The position numbers and the translations under genes are program-made. Of a stretch of 64,000 nt of DNA, positions 10,511-23,460 are shown one piece after another. The stretch's first letter is position 1, and every line of letters starts with the position of its first letter. This DNA is from Sclerurus mexicanus. Taxonomy: Eukaryota; Chordata; Aves; Passeriformes; Furnariidae. Under the pieces are notes generated by a model, which was given only the letters and a program-made list of their open reading frames with translations, was not told where the DNA came from and did not search any database. Where the stretch lies: the NCBI GenBank assembly GCA_013396755.1, contig VWZF01001846.1, positions 124,001 to 188,000 on the forward strand. Direction: 5' to 3'.

Positions 10511-13500
10511 GGATTATGATGAACTACAGGACCAGAGATTTAAAAGGCAGTAGGAGAGTGCAAAACATATTGTGGTTATCTGCTGCCTGTAGAGGTGCTT
10601 TAAGCATTCAGTTACCTGTAGGTTGTAGAAGCCTTAACTAGGGCTGAACAACATTTTAATAAATCTAGGCACTTATCATTTTATATGCCTATAAGCTGTG
10701 TGAATATACTCTCTAGGTTCTCCATGTAATGCCTCAACAGAATTAAACACCTTAAAAAAGCATCTGGTCATGGCCAGAAAAAAAAAATATACATTACTTA
10801 AATCAAGACAATGGGAAACATGGAGGAGAAACGAATAACTGAGGACCAGGTATATATAATTTCCTTATGTGAGCACAGGTTCAAGGATGACATAAATACT
10901 CGTCATGTGCCACCAAAACACAGTAGTACCATTTTTGTTTTAGTGAAGTAAATGCAAATGCAGTTGTATGAAGTCAGATTTCTTGAAATCTGAACATTAC
11001 AGTCTAAATTTACACATCTGTATTTCTTGGCAATTTCTTTACTTTTGTTTAGAGGTTAAAATACATGGTAGAACATATGAAACATCTACTTAATTGGATG
11101 ACCGCAGTTTCCATAACAAATTATTGCCTTTTCATTTCTTTGGAAATGTTTAAATACAAGTCACTTGTTGAATACAATTTATTTCAAATTTTGTAGTGAT
11201 TTAGAAATAAAAAGTTCATAAGACTGGGACATAGAAGGCATAGAATATAGAAATTCAGAGATATCACAATGTCTTTTATTGCCACAGTGCAGGACTATTA
11301 ATTTTGATTTCATCAAATTACACAGGAAGATTCACCTTTCCCTCCTACACCTCCTCTTTTTTTCCTTAGGCAAACAAACAAGGATAAAGTAATTTAAAAT
11401 ATGTATTAACAAACAGAAAAAGTTAAGTATTCTGAAAATTAAGAGCTTAAATAAACATTCATTTTTAAGAGCTTTTCTTTCCCTTAGCTGAACTAGAGGT
11501 TTTCACAGTCTTATGACAAGCATGTATTTTTTCTGTCACATGAGAAGAAAGACATTGAAAGGGTGAGAAGATACAGACTGTTGACTTTGTCATTTTAAGT
11601 GCCTAGTTTCATTAAACAAAACCTAATTCAAGGAAAATTTGAGGCCAGGAAAAAGAAAATAGAAGGAAAGAGGGAATTAGGAGAGAGAAAATAGAGAGGA
11701 AAGGTAGGACAGGAAGCAGCAGAGGCAGGAAAGAGACTGTGAAGCTCCCTGGAGAGTGTCTTCGTAATTGATAGGCTGAATTCAAAAGGAGCTGTCTGCC
11801 TTGTCAAAAAGGCATCAACTCATTCTGCTAGGGGCAGTGATTTGTTCTTGATGGCTCATTTTAACAATGTATTGGTTTGATAATTCATGTCAGCTTTTCT
11901 TGCAGATTATAATCAGAGAATAGTGGGAAAAAAATGTTTTCTGTGAAATTAAGCACTTCATAAGAAGCAACAAGCATAACATATTCTGTACCACTGACTA
12001 TTTAGTGAAGACCTGTCAATAAGCTCCTTCCTCATAGGCTACAGGTTCTCCACCTTCAACATAGTTCCCCAAAATCAATTAAACAATTCATCCTTGTATC
12101 AAGGTGAGGGAACTTGGATTTATATCTCGTTTCCTAAATAAGTACTGAATCATGGGATTTTTAATTTCTCAGGTGGAGCACATTATTAAAACCAACTTGT
12201 GTTTGGGAGTGGTCATGTAATGTAGTTATAGTTTGCCTATGCCCCTATCAGCCTAGGGTAAAAAAAAGGTTAACAAATAAATTAAAAAAAAAAAAAATCC
12301 AGACATCTAGGCATCAAGACCCTAAACCTTGAAAAGAACCTTTTTTTAAAAAAAATTTTATTTTTTGTTTATGTCATCAAAATAACAAGGTAGTTTTAAG
12401 TGCTGTGGGTGCTTTTCATCTTGTCATCAAGGGAAACACTCTCTTCTATAGCATTTCTGTCTCTGGCATTCCTATCTCCAGTCAGTTTATCCCTTCTGCA
12501 GTTGGGCCTTCTTGCCCTCCATGCTAGATCAGTTCTTTGTCATAAATTACCACTGCTGAATAGTTGCCAGTCGAATTTCCCCTTCAGATGTGTGAAGGAA
12601 GACTATCCAAATTTCTATTCAAGAAGCTTGAGTAGAAAAACCTTTGAAGGAGTGGTTATTCAGATATCAATTAAATTTATAACAACTTCAAAAACAATAT
12701 CGTTGTTTGTATTGCAATAACAAAATAACTTTTTACCTATTATCTGAAGTACTGCCCCTTCTAAGGGTAATATTTAGAAAAACAGTGAGATTTGAAATAA
12801 AACCAAAAAAGAATAATTATTTAAGTGTAGTGTATTGGAACTAACAGCTGTGAAGGATGGGGGGGGGAAATAATGTCACTAGTCTTTAAAAATAGTTAGG
12901 TGTTTCTTTTGCATTTGTTGATTTTTGCCATTATGCAAAGCAAAATTATACTGCTGTTAATAAGTAAAAAACTCGAAAACTTGTCAAGTTAGAGACTGTT
13001 CTGAAATTAGAGAATTCTGAGAATAAATGTATTTTCTTAGGTCTGTTTACAGACTTTTATATGTGATGCACTAGTTTAGTTGGCATAGATAGATTCAAAG
13101 ATTTTGCAGCTGAACTAACTCTTTTCACACTGCATTTGACTGCCTATTTTTCATTAGCAACTCAATATCATCTGTTACAGATGTGTTGGGTATTTTTCTG
13201 AACTAACATGAAAGATAATCACTAAATCTAATATTTCAGAAAGCAAGCTAGTCCCTTGAAGTATTATAGATGTTTTATGTTTAGTTTACAACCTAGGTAC
13301 AAATCAGTATATTCATCTGTATTTCCTCAGAGACATTCTATTCAGAGGCTAGAGTTTCAATACCCAATAAATTATTTTTAAGTTACTGTGAAATTAATTA
13401 TATTGGCTTCTTCTTTTAAGTTTGTAAATAAGTTTGGTTTCCTGAAAATCTAGGTTTTGTTTTCGCATATTTCAGGGGGGAAAAAAAAAAAAGGAGGAAG

Positions 13501-14220
13501 AATAATGTTCTACACTTTTGAGTTGCTGGTTTAAATAAAGGATGAATTTATACCTGTCTTTGAAGTGCCTCATACTGTGGTGTTTGAAAAGGTATTGTGA
13601 ACATCTTGAAAATCAGCACACGTCTGAGATTACTGTAGGTCAGTAGCACCATTTCTGTCACGTTAAGATTAAGCTAGAGATGTTTTAAATACTGGCACTT
13701 TTTCATCAATTACATTTTAATGGTCAGACACTGCTGATGCATTTTGATGCTAGAGGGTAAGAAAGTCTATTTTGAAATACCAGCCATGTAATGTTGAAAA
13801 GCCTCCCTCAGCAACCTATACATGGTCAGACAGCAGGGGACTTTATCAGAGAGGTGTTGAATTAAGCTTGGTTAACTCAGATGAAAGAACCGATCTCTTG
13901 AACAGGATGAACACAATTTGTGCTACCAGATTTCTCTCACATACCCCAGCACTCCACTGATTTAAAGAGGATGTTAGATTAAGGCAATGTCATAGCAGCA
14001 GGGAGATGATTCCAGCAGAGATGGCATTAAAATTAACTTATAACAAAGGTTGTTGCATGAGAGACTGAGGTGGGGGGGAGAGGTTGAGTCTGTGTTTAGT
14101 TGTACAACATAAGTAATATCTCTGAAACTTATGAAGATGATAATAATTTTTCAGTAAAGAGTTATAATAATCAAAGTTAAAATGAGCCAATTTTACCAGA
14201 GCTACAACGAATTACATAAT

Positions 14221-14285
14221 CTTAGAATCACAGAGTCATTAGGGTTAGAATAGACCTCTAGGACCATCCTGTTCAAGGTCTTTTT
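14221..14285 (-). mobile_element. CR1 LINE 3' tail remnant
   Basis: TTAGAATCACAGAGTCAT, then GGGTTAGAATAGACCTCTA and ACCATCCTGTTCAA, follow the antisense CR1 tail. Similarity is lost after about 65 bases, so only the extreme 3' end is left. Confidence 0.6.
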
Positions 14286-15400
14286 AATGCTTGAAGTGGA
14301 ATGTATATGACAGGATGTCACATTTCCCTATCTCAAGGTACCACAACTAACAGTACAATGTTAATGGAACTATCATTGTCTGATTATTTCAGGCAACTGA
14401 TGAAATTTTTCAGAAACAATATGTGAATTATACTCATTAGAATAATTGTTCAAAAACCTGTTCTAATGAAAAAGGTTGATAATAGAAAATAAACTCATTT
14501 TTTTTTACTTTTCTAATTTCTTTTAACTTTATATTTGAGCCTTTCTGAAATGTGTGCACAGGGTTTAGAATTAAAACAGTGCTTTTCACTTTATAAATTG
14601 ACTTATTTTTCTTAAAAAAATACAATTCTTGCAATATAAACCTACTTTTAACTTTGAAGCTATAAAGTCTTACAAAGGAATCCATAACAAACAGATTAAA
14701 GGCTTTGTGGAAGGATGATCCACTCAATGAACTCTTCCTTAGCTTTCAACATTGTTGATAAATTCAACAGTACACCACTACTTACTATATTAAGATAATA
14801 CTGTATTTCACCAAATAGAGGGCTAGAGGGGGTTTGAGCTATTACTATGAAAGACTGTGTTTACTGCATAGCCCATTATTAATGCTCTAATCTCATATAG
14901 ATCTTAGTATCTCAAACTTTTCTATGCAATTGATAAGTTAATTCAACTTTACAAAATATGCATTCATCATATGTTTCCTTTCTCAACAGGATGGATTTTC
15001 CCCACTAAGATTGCCGTCAATTTTTTTTTTAAAGTTCTCAAATTAAAATGTATAAGAATCACAGAAAACTTAAAATCACTCTCATTTTCCAGTTTAGAAC
15101 TGTAATCTGGGTTATGCATGGCTTCATTTTGCTGTTTTCAAGACACTGTAAGAATGTTGCTTTCTCTTTCTTCATTTGAGAATTAAAGAAAGGTTTTATG
15201 ATAGCAGACATACATTAAAACTTCTGAGAGCTTTTATAGCAATATTTCTGACATAGACATGAGTGGTAATATACTTCAGTGTTAGCACTTCTGCCTGTGT
15301 GTGAAGATGAAGAATTTCTCAGTTTAATGCTCTACAATAATAAAAAACCCCACCACTTATTGTTTAATACATTACAGTAATTATAAATATGTTAAGTGCT
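14286..15400. other. AT-rich unique sequence
   Basis: No gene or repeat recognised. A 96-codon minus-strand frame at 14727-14437 is lysine- and phenylalanine-rich, as expected from AT-rich noncoding DNA. Confidence 0.55.
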
Positions 15401-15939
15401 TGTCATGATTTAACTCCAGCTAAACACTATACAAGAATAGGAAAAGTGAGAAAAATCACGGGTCGAGATAAAGGCAGTTTAATAGGTAAAGCAAAAGCTG
15501 TACATGCAAGGAAAGCAAAACAAGGAATTTATCCATTACTTCCCATAGGCAAGCAGGTGTTCAGCCATCCCTAGGAGAGCAGGACTCCATCATGTATAGT
15601 GGTTACTTAGGAAGAAAAACATCATCATCTGAATGTCTTTCTCCTCCTTCTTCCCCCGCTTTATATGCAGAAAGCATGCTGCCATATGGTATGGAACATC
15701 CCTTTGGTCAGTTGAGGTCAGATATCCCAGCTGTGTGCCCTCTCAGCTTCTTGTGCACTCTAAGACTCCTCACTGGAGGAGTGGGATGGGACTAGAAAAG
15801 GCCTTCTTGACTCTGTGTAAGCACTGCTCAGCAATGACAAAAATATCTCTATACTATTGACACAGCAAAAATCGAAAACATAGCCCCCATACCAGCTATT
15901 TTGAGGAAAAATAACTCTATCCCAACCAAAACCAGCACA
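15401..15939 (-). mobile_element. Solo LTR, avian endogenous retrovirus type
   Basis: The block runs from TGTCATGATTTAACTCCAGC to AACCAAAACCAGCACA, giving TG...CA ends and 539 bp. On the minus strand a TATAAA lies at 15665-15660 and an ATTAAA polyadenylation signal at 15483-15478, in the order U3, R, U5. It belongs to the same family as the copies at 22892 and 63799: they share words such as CATATGGTATGGAA and the motif around GTCATTGCTGAGCAG. It lacks part of U5. The flanking five bases do not match as a clear target duplication. No internal retroviral genes adjoin it, so it is a solo LTR. The precise family name is not asserted. Confidence 0.8.
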
Positions 15940-18900
15940 TTTTCTTCAAGTGGAGACATGGGAATACTTTAAAAAATGACTCTATGAAAAATAGGAAGGG
16001 TGAGAGTAACTCCAGAGTACAAGGATGGACACTAACAGATCTTTCAAAAAAAGCATTTTCAGTGAGATTGTAGTGTAATGACTCAATAGTTTGGACTGCA
16101 AAATTTGAATACTGTTATAAAAACAGTAATGACAACTGTGTAGTGTATTTGGATTCAACTAGTATTTTTTTTTTAAATTAAATTGGCAGTAATTCTTACC
16201 CTTGTGTATACAGTGTCTTCATTTTTCACCTGTAACAGAAATTTGAGTGTGACAGTGGGTATCAAACACAAATTAGTGAACAAATACAATGAAAAAAAAT
16301 TATATCTCTGGGTGTTTTATTTAGCAAGACTCCTTACAAAATGATAATGAATCAGTTCCTATTTAAGTTTCTTAACTGTAAGTTTTCAGAAGTCTTTCAG
16401 AATATGGTTAAGTGGTGTCTCATAAAAGTTACATGGCCTCTATTTTGTATTACCAAGAAGATAAAAGAATGTGCTACAACTGTTTATGAGGTGCTTGCTA
16501 TTAAGTGTTTTCACAAATAGATTAGATAAACCTAACAGCACTTGGAGTGGAACAGGGAAGTGCTTAGTTGCTATAGAAGCTCTTTCCATAGTCCTCAACA
16601 ATTTCCTGACCAGTAAATATCAATGTGCCTGGGATTTGAATCTTTGCTTAGAAAACAGGAGAGAAATAATCTATTACCTTAATTTAAAAGGTTTGAAATG
16701 ACTAATGGCTTTTGGTTTTGTTTTATGCATTATATTTTATAAAAGATTCATAGCACTTTGATGATTCAGTGTATCACTGGAATATTATTTTGTTGACTTT
16801 TAAAATTTTACTTGTGTTTTGACATTTAGAAGATGCTTAGGGCTATGAATAATTTGTTGCACTAAACAGAAAATATGCTGTGCTATGCTTTGCTCTGAAC
16901 ATATAAAATACATATTTCACTTGGTTTCTTTTGTTCTAACTGCAGTTCTGAAGCTTTAATTCCCCATTCAACACCCGAAAGGGCTGAAAAAGTTAACAAA
17001 TCCCATTGATCATGACTTAGACTATGACTGATCCACTTGTGAGTGTATCAGTTACTATAACGAATATATTATTTAAAGTTGTTGAAATTTCTGGCATTTT
17101 AGGAACTATTAGTTGAACTGTATTTTATCACCCTAGTGAAGATCAAAGTTTTCAAGTACTTTTTTGTACAATTGGGATACAGATGTTTGTCAAGTATTTG
17201 CTTTGAAGTTATTCAGTCTTTATGGCTCACATATAATCAGAAGCTACATATTTGGAATTTGAGAAGAAGATTACTACAGGATTGATTACATTTTTTTATT
17301 ATTTATTCTTTTGTTGAAGGAAAATTATCATTGAGAAAGAACTGTCACATTCCATAGACATTGCTTTCAGTAGGATAACCAAACGCCAAAATTTACTGTT
17401 GAATTTATTTCAAAAACAGTTATCCATCTTTGCACGCCACATTTGAGATTTTGATTATATCAAGAGCACTTTCTAATAACACAAAATTATGTTTCTGGTT
17501 GCTGCTTGGTAGTTAAATGAGAAATATTTTAGTGGTGAACAATTATAAGACAAGACAAGGCAAAACTTTTCTTCTTTTAAATTAACTTGTCTGAAATGTC
17601 CAAATCACATCACTATATATGCTTCAGATGGAAGGGTTGACTGAAGGCCTCTCTTCTGCATGGACTACTACAGTCTTGAGACATGTTTCTGAACTTTTAC
17701 AGAAGATGATGTTCCAAGCTCTAGTACAGTCCTTTTTCTGATTTAAGCAATATACTGACTTCTGTGCCCTCCAGTTCATAAGCCTTGCAATCCATTATCT
17801 ATTTTTCAGAGCATTTAAGCTCCTGATTTGACCTTGTCCCTGACCTGGGCTTCAAACTCTAAAAGCATACTTAGAATTATATTCCCTTGTTTGAATTGTT
17901 AAATTACTGTAAGAAAGAACTAATTTTAATTTAAATTCCACTGTTTTTCTTCTTGCCTACTGTTTTGCCAAGCCTGTGAGCCTTGCCTCTTGCCTTCACA
18001 GTGGTCCTGCATTAAAAGACGCAGGAAAAACCCCTATGTAAGAAGCTGTGTAGCCTACTGTTTATGAATTAGTGAACTCTTGGTTAATCTGGTGCCAAAA
18101 GGTTTAACTTAGCACCTACAGTTCCCTCTGTTTTTTAAATAAAGTCCCTATGTTTTATGAATATAATCCTAGGAATCCTTCATGCTTTCTACTGGGGTCT
18201 GTGAAGCACAAACCACAGATGGCTGCACAGGCTACCCAATGTTTATGAGTTTTCATGGAACATAGGTTCTAGGACATCCATTTTCTGAATCCTAAATAAT
18301 TGTGTCTATGGCAGCATATGTAGAATTATTTTTCTATTCACACTAAATGACCTGGCTGAGTATCAGTTTCAAACAGGAGAGTGAGCAGAGTGCACATTCA
18401 TGTAAGTGTGGAGAATTGAACACCTGCCAGTCCAGATTATAAAAAATCACAAGCCATTCAAAAACTTTGCATCTGAGTTAGGCATGAGATACACAGACAA
18501 CTCAGTAAATCCAGGGGATCTACACGTTTTATTCCGTAGCACAGATGAAGATGTCTAGGTATGTTTCTGCCTGAAAATTTTGGTAGCTTGATTATTCTAG
18601 TCTTTACTTTTAGGACAGTCAGATACAGGTTTTCTCTGTTTACTAAACTGTAATTTTTGCATGAAGAACATTGTAGTTCTCACATAATCTGGAACCAGGC
18701 TCACAGTGTTTTGCAAAGCTCTCAGCCTTCTTTGTTAATTTATGATGGATTTATTCATGCTACATGCAAAGTATTGGGAAAAAATACTTTACCCAAAACT
18801 CACGGAAATCTCGTGGACATAACTGTTTAATGTTACATATGCCCAGCGTTCATATGAAAACCACAACTTTCTTTTTTTTTCCCAACTATATTTAAGAATA

Positions 18901-19597
18901 AGGAAAATGAATTATTTCTTTAGATTACCAAAAAAAAAGCTTTAAGTAAAAGTCTTTTATTACCTCTACCAAAATGCTGAAGTTTTACAGTATTTTACTA
19001 TCTAGTCAAATATTGGGTTTTGCAATAAAGAGAAACAGAAACTAGCAGAATGAGATAAAGCATGTCTGTGTCAATTTTGCTTGATGTAACAATTGAAACT
19101 AACAATCTTGAACCATCCCATCTCATTAAACAAACCAGCTCATTAAACATACCAGTGCTAGATTAGAATTTTACAAATTATGTTTCTTCTGCTTTTGTGA
19201 GAGTTAGAGAAATGTAAGAAGTGGGTTTAAAGAGACTCTAGACACATTTGGGGAATGTCCCCCGGGAAAGCTACCCTAAGGAGAAAGGCTTCTTTGTGCT
19301 TGAATGAAGTCTATCCTTCATTATAAAAGAACATTTCCTATTCTCTGGAGTCCTGTGTTGAAAATATTCTGGTGAAATTAAAAAAAAAATAAAATTCCTA
19401 GTTTTCTGTACAACTGAGGCAGAAAATATCATGCACATTCCTGCATTCCTGTAGTATCTATAGCACTAGTTATTTGAAGAATATAGTTCATGAATTGTCT
19501 TGCTTGATAAAATCAGAGAAAACTACTCAAATCAGAAAAGAGCTGTGTTCAACAGAAGTCCAGGCGTTGACTGAGAATGTATTATTATTTCTTGGGA

Positions 19598-19765
19598 ATT
19601 TTGTTTATATATATACAAATACATATATATGTTGCACATATTATACATATATATGTGTATAATAGTTACATTTATATAATATGTATCATATATGTATATA
19701 TAAATATAGATAAATTATACATATATTTATGTGTATGTGAGTATATTTATTTATAACATATAACA
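19598..19765. repeat. AT-rich low-complexity tract
   Basis: Degenerate TATA and ACATATAT units, probably a decayed TA or TATG microsatellite. The 62-codon frame overlapping it is an artefact of this composition. Confidence 0.8.
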
Positions 19766-21235
19766 GTACTATTTTTAAATTGCAATTAACATTAGGTACT
19801 TAAGATGTCAGCTCACAGTTTGTGCTTTTATACATAATTTTCAGGCAGAAATTAATTATTTTCTGATGATAGTGCTCTGATACTATGAAAACAGCTATTA
19901 AATAATCCATTTACTACCAAATTAATTTAGCAGTTTTAGATTGCTCATTTAGATGGATAATAGTTGTTATTACAAATAACAGATATAAGTATAGTCCTCA
20001 CACAAACGAGAAGACTCAGCATACCTTTCAGGTAATTTTTCTATATCCTGAAAGTATTTCACTATATAAGGTTATAACAGTATAATGTTATGAAGAACTT
20101 GGAAGTGTTTCAAGTCTCCAGCTGCTTGAAGTAACAGGTGATATTTCATCTTCACATGGAGATTTCGTCTTCATAAGATTGATATTATGCCAAGTACTAT
20201 ATTATGCTTTTGGTAAAGTACAAAAGTTCACTTATGGGATGTCTGATTCTTGGAATCAAACACATAGAACAAAGTTCAGCAAAGTTTCTAAAAATGTGCA
20301 TAAATGATGTGCAAAAGTAATAATGTATTATTCATTTAGATCTCAAATTTGTTTAATGTACCTGCTTTGTACTTACCTTGATTTTTAGCATTTTTGGGAG
20401 ACGCAGTGTCTTCTGTTGACCTCTCAGATTCATTCAGGTCCTAGTTAGATACCAAACCAGACTGGATTGCAGAAAAAACACTGTAGCTAAAAGCATGGTA
20501 AGGTTTCACAAAACATCTGCCCACTACATTCACTCTGTAACCCATCATTAATTATTTATCCTCTACCATTTTTAAATCAAAACTAAATTCACTGTCAAGC
20601 ATTCATAGAGTAACAAAGACTTTCACTTAAACACTATTTAAATAATGCTGAAGAAAAAAAATTGCAAGCTGAGCAATGGGAGGAACAGCATCATAGAAAT
20701 GTTATTTATGAAAATAGTTATAAAAAACTTAGTAAGAGGATGGTAAAGGAGACCAAAATCAATTAAAAACTGATGTTTAGAGAGTCATAAATAAAATCTT
20801 TATGGCTTTCATAGTGGAATCAAAACTCAGTGTTAGTGAAAGGTGACATTTGTGTATGCTACTCTATAGCTGTAAGGTTTATCAGCACTTTTTTAACTAT
20901 TGCGATGATTTTGTCAGTTTTGAACTTTGAAAAGTTAAGAAGTAGAGAAAGGATAACACCATCCTAAAATATTTGTAGGGCATAAAGATATAATAAACTT
21001 GCTTCCTTTCAGAGAGAAATAAAATTCTGAAGAAAATAAAATTTTAACTATTAAACTGCTAACCTTTTTGTGAATTCCAAAGTGCTTGCTTTAATGAAAT
21101 AATTTCTACAAGTTGAGTCTGTCTGAGATGCCTCCACTACTTACATTGATTTTCAATGTTAAGATGTTAGAAGCCACAGATCATTACAACCAAAATGTTA
21201 CAAATCTTGTGTTTTCAACTTAAAAGTCACAAATA

Positions 21236-21375
21236 TGTTTGGGGTTTTTTTGCTATGTTTGTTGTTGTTGTTGTTATTGTTAATTTGTTTGTTTGGTTTT
21301 GGGGGTTTGTTTTGTTGTTGGGGTTTTTTTGTTTGTTTGGTTTTTTTGTTTGTTAGTTTTTTTGGTTTTTTTAAC
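21236..21375 (+). repeat. T/G-only low-complexity tract
   Basis: Almost purely T and G on the plus strand, made of GTTT, GTTTT, GTTG and GGGGTTT words. Strand asymmetry is extreme. Overlapping frames in both directions are rich in Phe, Leu and Gly on one strand and in Lys, Thr and Asn on the other, and are not genes. Similar tracts occur at 46896 and, in complement, at 63302. Confidence 0.85.
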
Positions 21376-21548
21376 TCTGAACGTAGAAGGTTGCCCAGAT
21401 GGATTTTGTTGGGTTGGGAAGGTTACTATTGTGATAAACAGGTACAAGGTACAAGTTTTTCTGTTTTTTTTTTCCTTTAAGGCCATTGTTAGTGGGACCT
21501 GAAAGGCTCATCCTGTCTCCAGTGGACATAACATTATTTTTTTTTTCT

Positions 21549-21596
21549 TATCATTATCATTATCATTATCATTATCATTATCATTATCATTATCAT
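21549..21596 (+). repeat. (TATCAT)8 microsatellite
   Basis: Eight uninterrupted copies of TATCAT. The purity suggests that it is young and probably variable in length between individuals. Confidence 0.95.
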
Positions 21597-22891
21597 TACT
21601 TCCTTTTCTATCCTACAATGTTAAAACTGACGTATCACAATTAAATATCCACTGAAAATGGAAAATGCAGTTTGAGGAAGGAAAAAACCTATCTTTGTAG
21701 TATATACAGACAGTGTGTCTCAGTAAAATTAAATTACTTCCTTAATGAGCCAAGAATTTCTACTTAATCTCAGTGAAATATTTTTGCATGATTTTATAAG
21801 CCTGTGACTTTCAGAATAATCAAAATACTTTAACCTAAATCACTTATTGTCTTTGAATATAATAGCATAAGAAAGCAATGTTTTTTTCTTTTGAACTTTT
21901 TTTCCAGAATTCTGTGTTTAGTACTTACTCTATTAAATGACATCTTAAATCCATAAGGAAAAAAGGTACATTTTTTAATGTGGACATTCACATTCAATAA
22001 GTATTTAAATTTCCTGTGAATTATTTTCTATTCATATAGTTTAGAAGAAATATCCACTATCATTTTTTCAACTCTGTATGTAATTGGAATAGTCAAGTTA
22101 TCAAGTTCAATCAAGATAAATGTTGTCAAAAATGACAAATCACCAAAATATTACTTAGAATCAGCAACAGCGACCACCTTTGGCAGTTAGTATCTCACAT
22201 TCCTGATCCCATTAAGCTCAAAAGAGTACTTCCAGGAGCGAAAAGAAAATAAAAAGGAACCAAGGAAAGGAAAAAAAAAAAAGTATCAGGTGTGATGAAA
22301 TGGGAAATTTTATAGGAACAACAGTAGAAGCATCTCTTGATTCAACTCAAGAGCAAGCTTGCAGAGGATAAATATTTAACTTTGACCACCACTTTACAAT
22401 GTATCGAGGGACTACACTCTTCAGCCTTTGTCATTGTCGAATTATACTCTTCTAACTTAAATCAAAGCTGTTAATATTTTTGTAAAAAATTAGCAGCAAC
22501 TAAATTATATTTTTCTTTTCACAAATAAACCCAAAATTTATTGATAAAGGGCAGTGAATGAGTTTGGTGTAATTATTTGTAAAAGTTTTCAGAAATAAGG
22601 CTCAGTCTGAAAACTCTTTCTGTTGCACATGATTTTTTTGTGTATTGATACGTGACTGAAGTTAAAAAAAACAGTTAAATATTACATTAGTGTTAGGTTT
22701 AATCATCTCAGTTACTATAAATATTTACTATTATTTAGGGTACACAGAGTCTGCTAGAAAGGTGATACACTAATGTTATTACAAAATTTACTTATTCTCA
22801 CACGCAGGAAAGAGTATATACCTCAAAGAAATAGACATGCAATTTTGTGATCTCTGTTTAAGGATGTGTCAGAGTTTTCCAGGAACCGTTA

Positions 22892-23460
22892 TGCTGGGTT
22901 TGGCTGGGATAGAGTTAATTTTGTAGCTATCAAGGTTTGAATTTGTGCTGAAAACAGTGTTGATAACACAGAGGTGTTTTCATTACTGCTGAATAGCTCT
23001 GGCACACAGTCAAGGTCTTTTCTGTGTTTCACACCACTCCACCAGTGAGAGGGCTGGGAGTGCACAAGAATTTGAGAGGGGACACAAGCAAGACACTGAC
23101 CCAAGGGATATTCCATACCATATGACATCATGCTCTGCATATAAGGCTGGGGAAGAAGAAGGAAGCAGAGGGATGTTTGGAGTGATGGTGTTTGTCTTCC
23201 CAAGTCACTGTTACATGTGATAGGCCCCTGCTGTCCTGGAGGAGGCTGAACACCTGTCTGTCAATGAGAAGTGAATGAATTCTTTGTTTTGTTTTGCTTG
23301 CGTGCATGGCTTTTGCTTTACATATTAAACTGTCTTCATCCCAACACATGAGTTTTTTCACTTTTACTCTTTTATTTCTCTTCCCCATTCCACTGTGGGG
23401 GACAGTGAGTAATCAACTGCGTGGTTCTTAGTTGCCAGATGGTGTTAAACAATTACAACA
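22892..23460 (+). mobile_element. Solo LTR, avian endogenous retrovirus type
   Basis: Begins TGCTGGGTTTGGCTGGGATA and ends GTTAAACAATTACAACA: TG...CA, 569 bp. It has TATAAG at 23140-23145, a purine-rich start of R around GGAAGAAGAAGGAAG, an ATTAAA signal at 23324-23329, and a U5 ending in the TTCTTAGTTGCC region. This is the plus-strand counterpart of the minus-strand copy at 15401-15939, about 7 kb away. A target duplication is not clear: left GTTA, right GTTG. No retroviral genes adjoin. The minus-strand frames of 86-104 codons are antisense to the LTR. Confidence 0.85.
23140..23145 (+). promoter_or_regulatory. LTR TATA box
   Basis: TATAAG at the expected U3 position of the LTR, about 180 bases before its ATTAAA signal. 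A promoter of the viral LTR; whether it is still active cannot be read from sequence. Confidence 0.5.

Larger units (their letters stand above)
9421..14220. other. AT-rich unique sequence
   Basis: No gene recognised. Holds a poly-A run (10492-10510), a hairpin (10423-10446), a purine-rich stretch around 11640-11740 and a G run at 12859-12867. The 106-codon frame at 12400-12720 has a hydrophobic start but no recognisable family. Confidence 0.55.
15940..22891. other. Long AT-rich unique stretch with simple repeats
   Basis: About 7 kb between two inverted LTRs of one family. No gene recognised. It includes the AT dinucleotide-rich tract at 19598-19765, the G/T tract at 21236-21375 and the TATCAT hexamer array at 21549-21596. 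Frames of up to 81 codons coincide with these tracts. Confidence 0.55.

Noticed and set aside
12400..12720. 106-codon frame on the plus strand
   Set aside because: Only a hydrophobic start and no recognisable domain, splice context or neighbouring exon. Length is within expectation for noncoding DNA of 64 kb.
21549..21596. Regular TATCAT repeats considered as a CRISPR-like or regulatory array
   Set aside because: Contiguous hexamers without spacers; a plain microsatellite.
23140..23329. Intact TATA box and polyadenylation signal as sign of an active retrovirus
   Set aside because: No gag, pol or env sequence adjoins the LTR, so it is a solo LTR and cannot move by itself.
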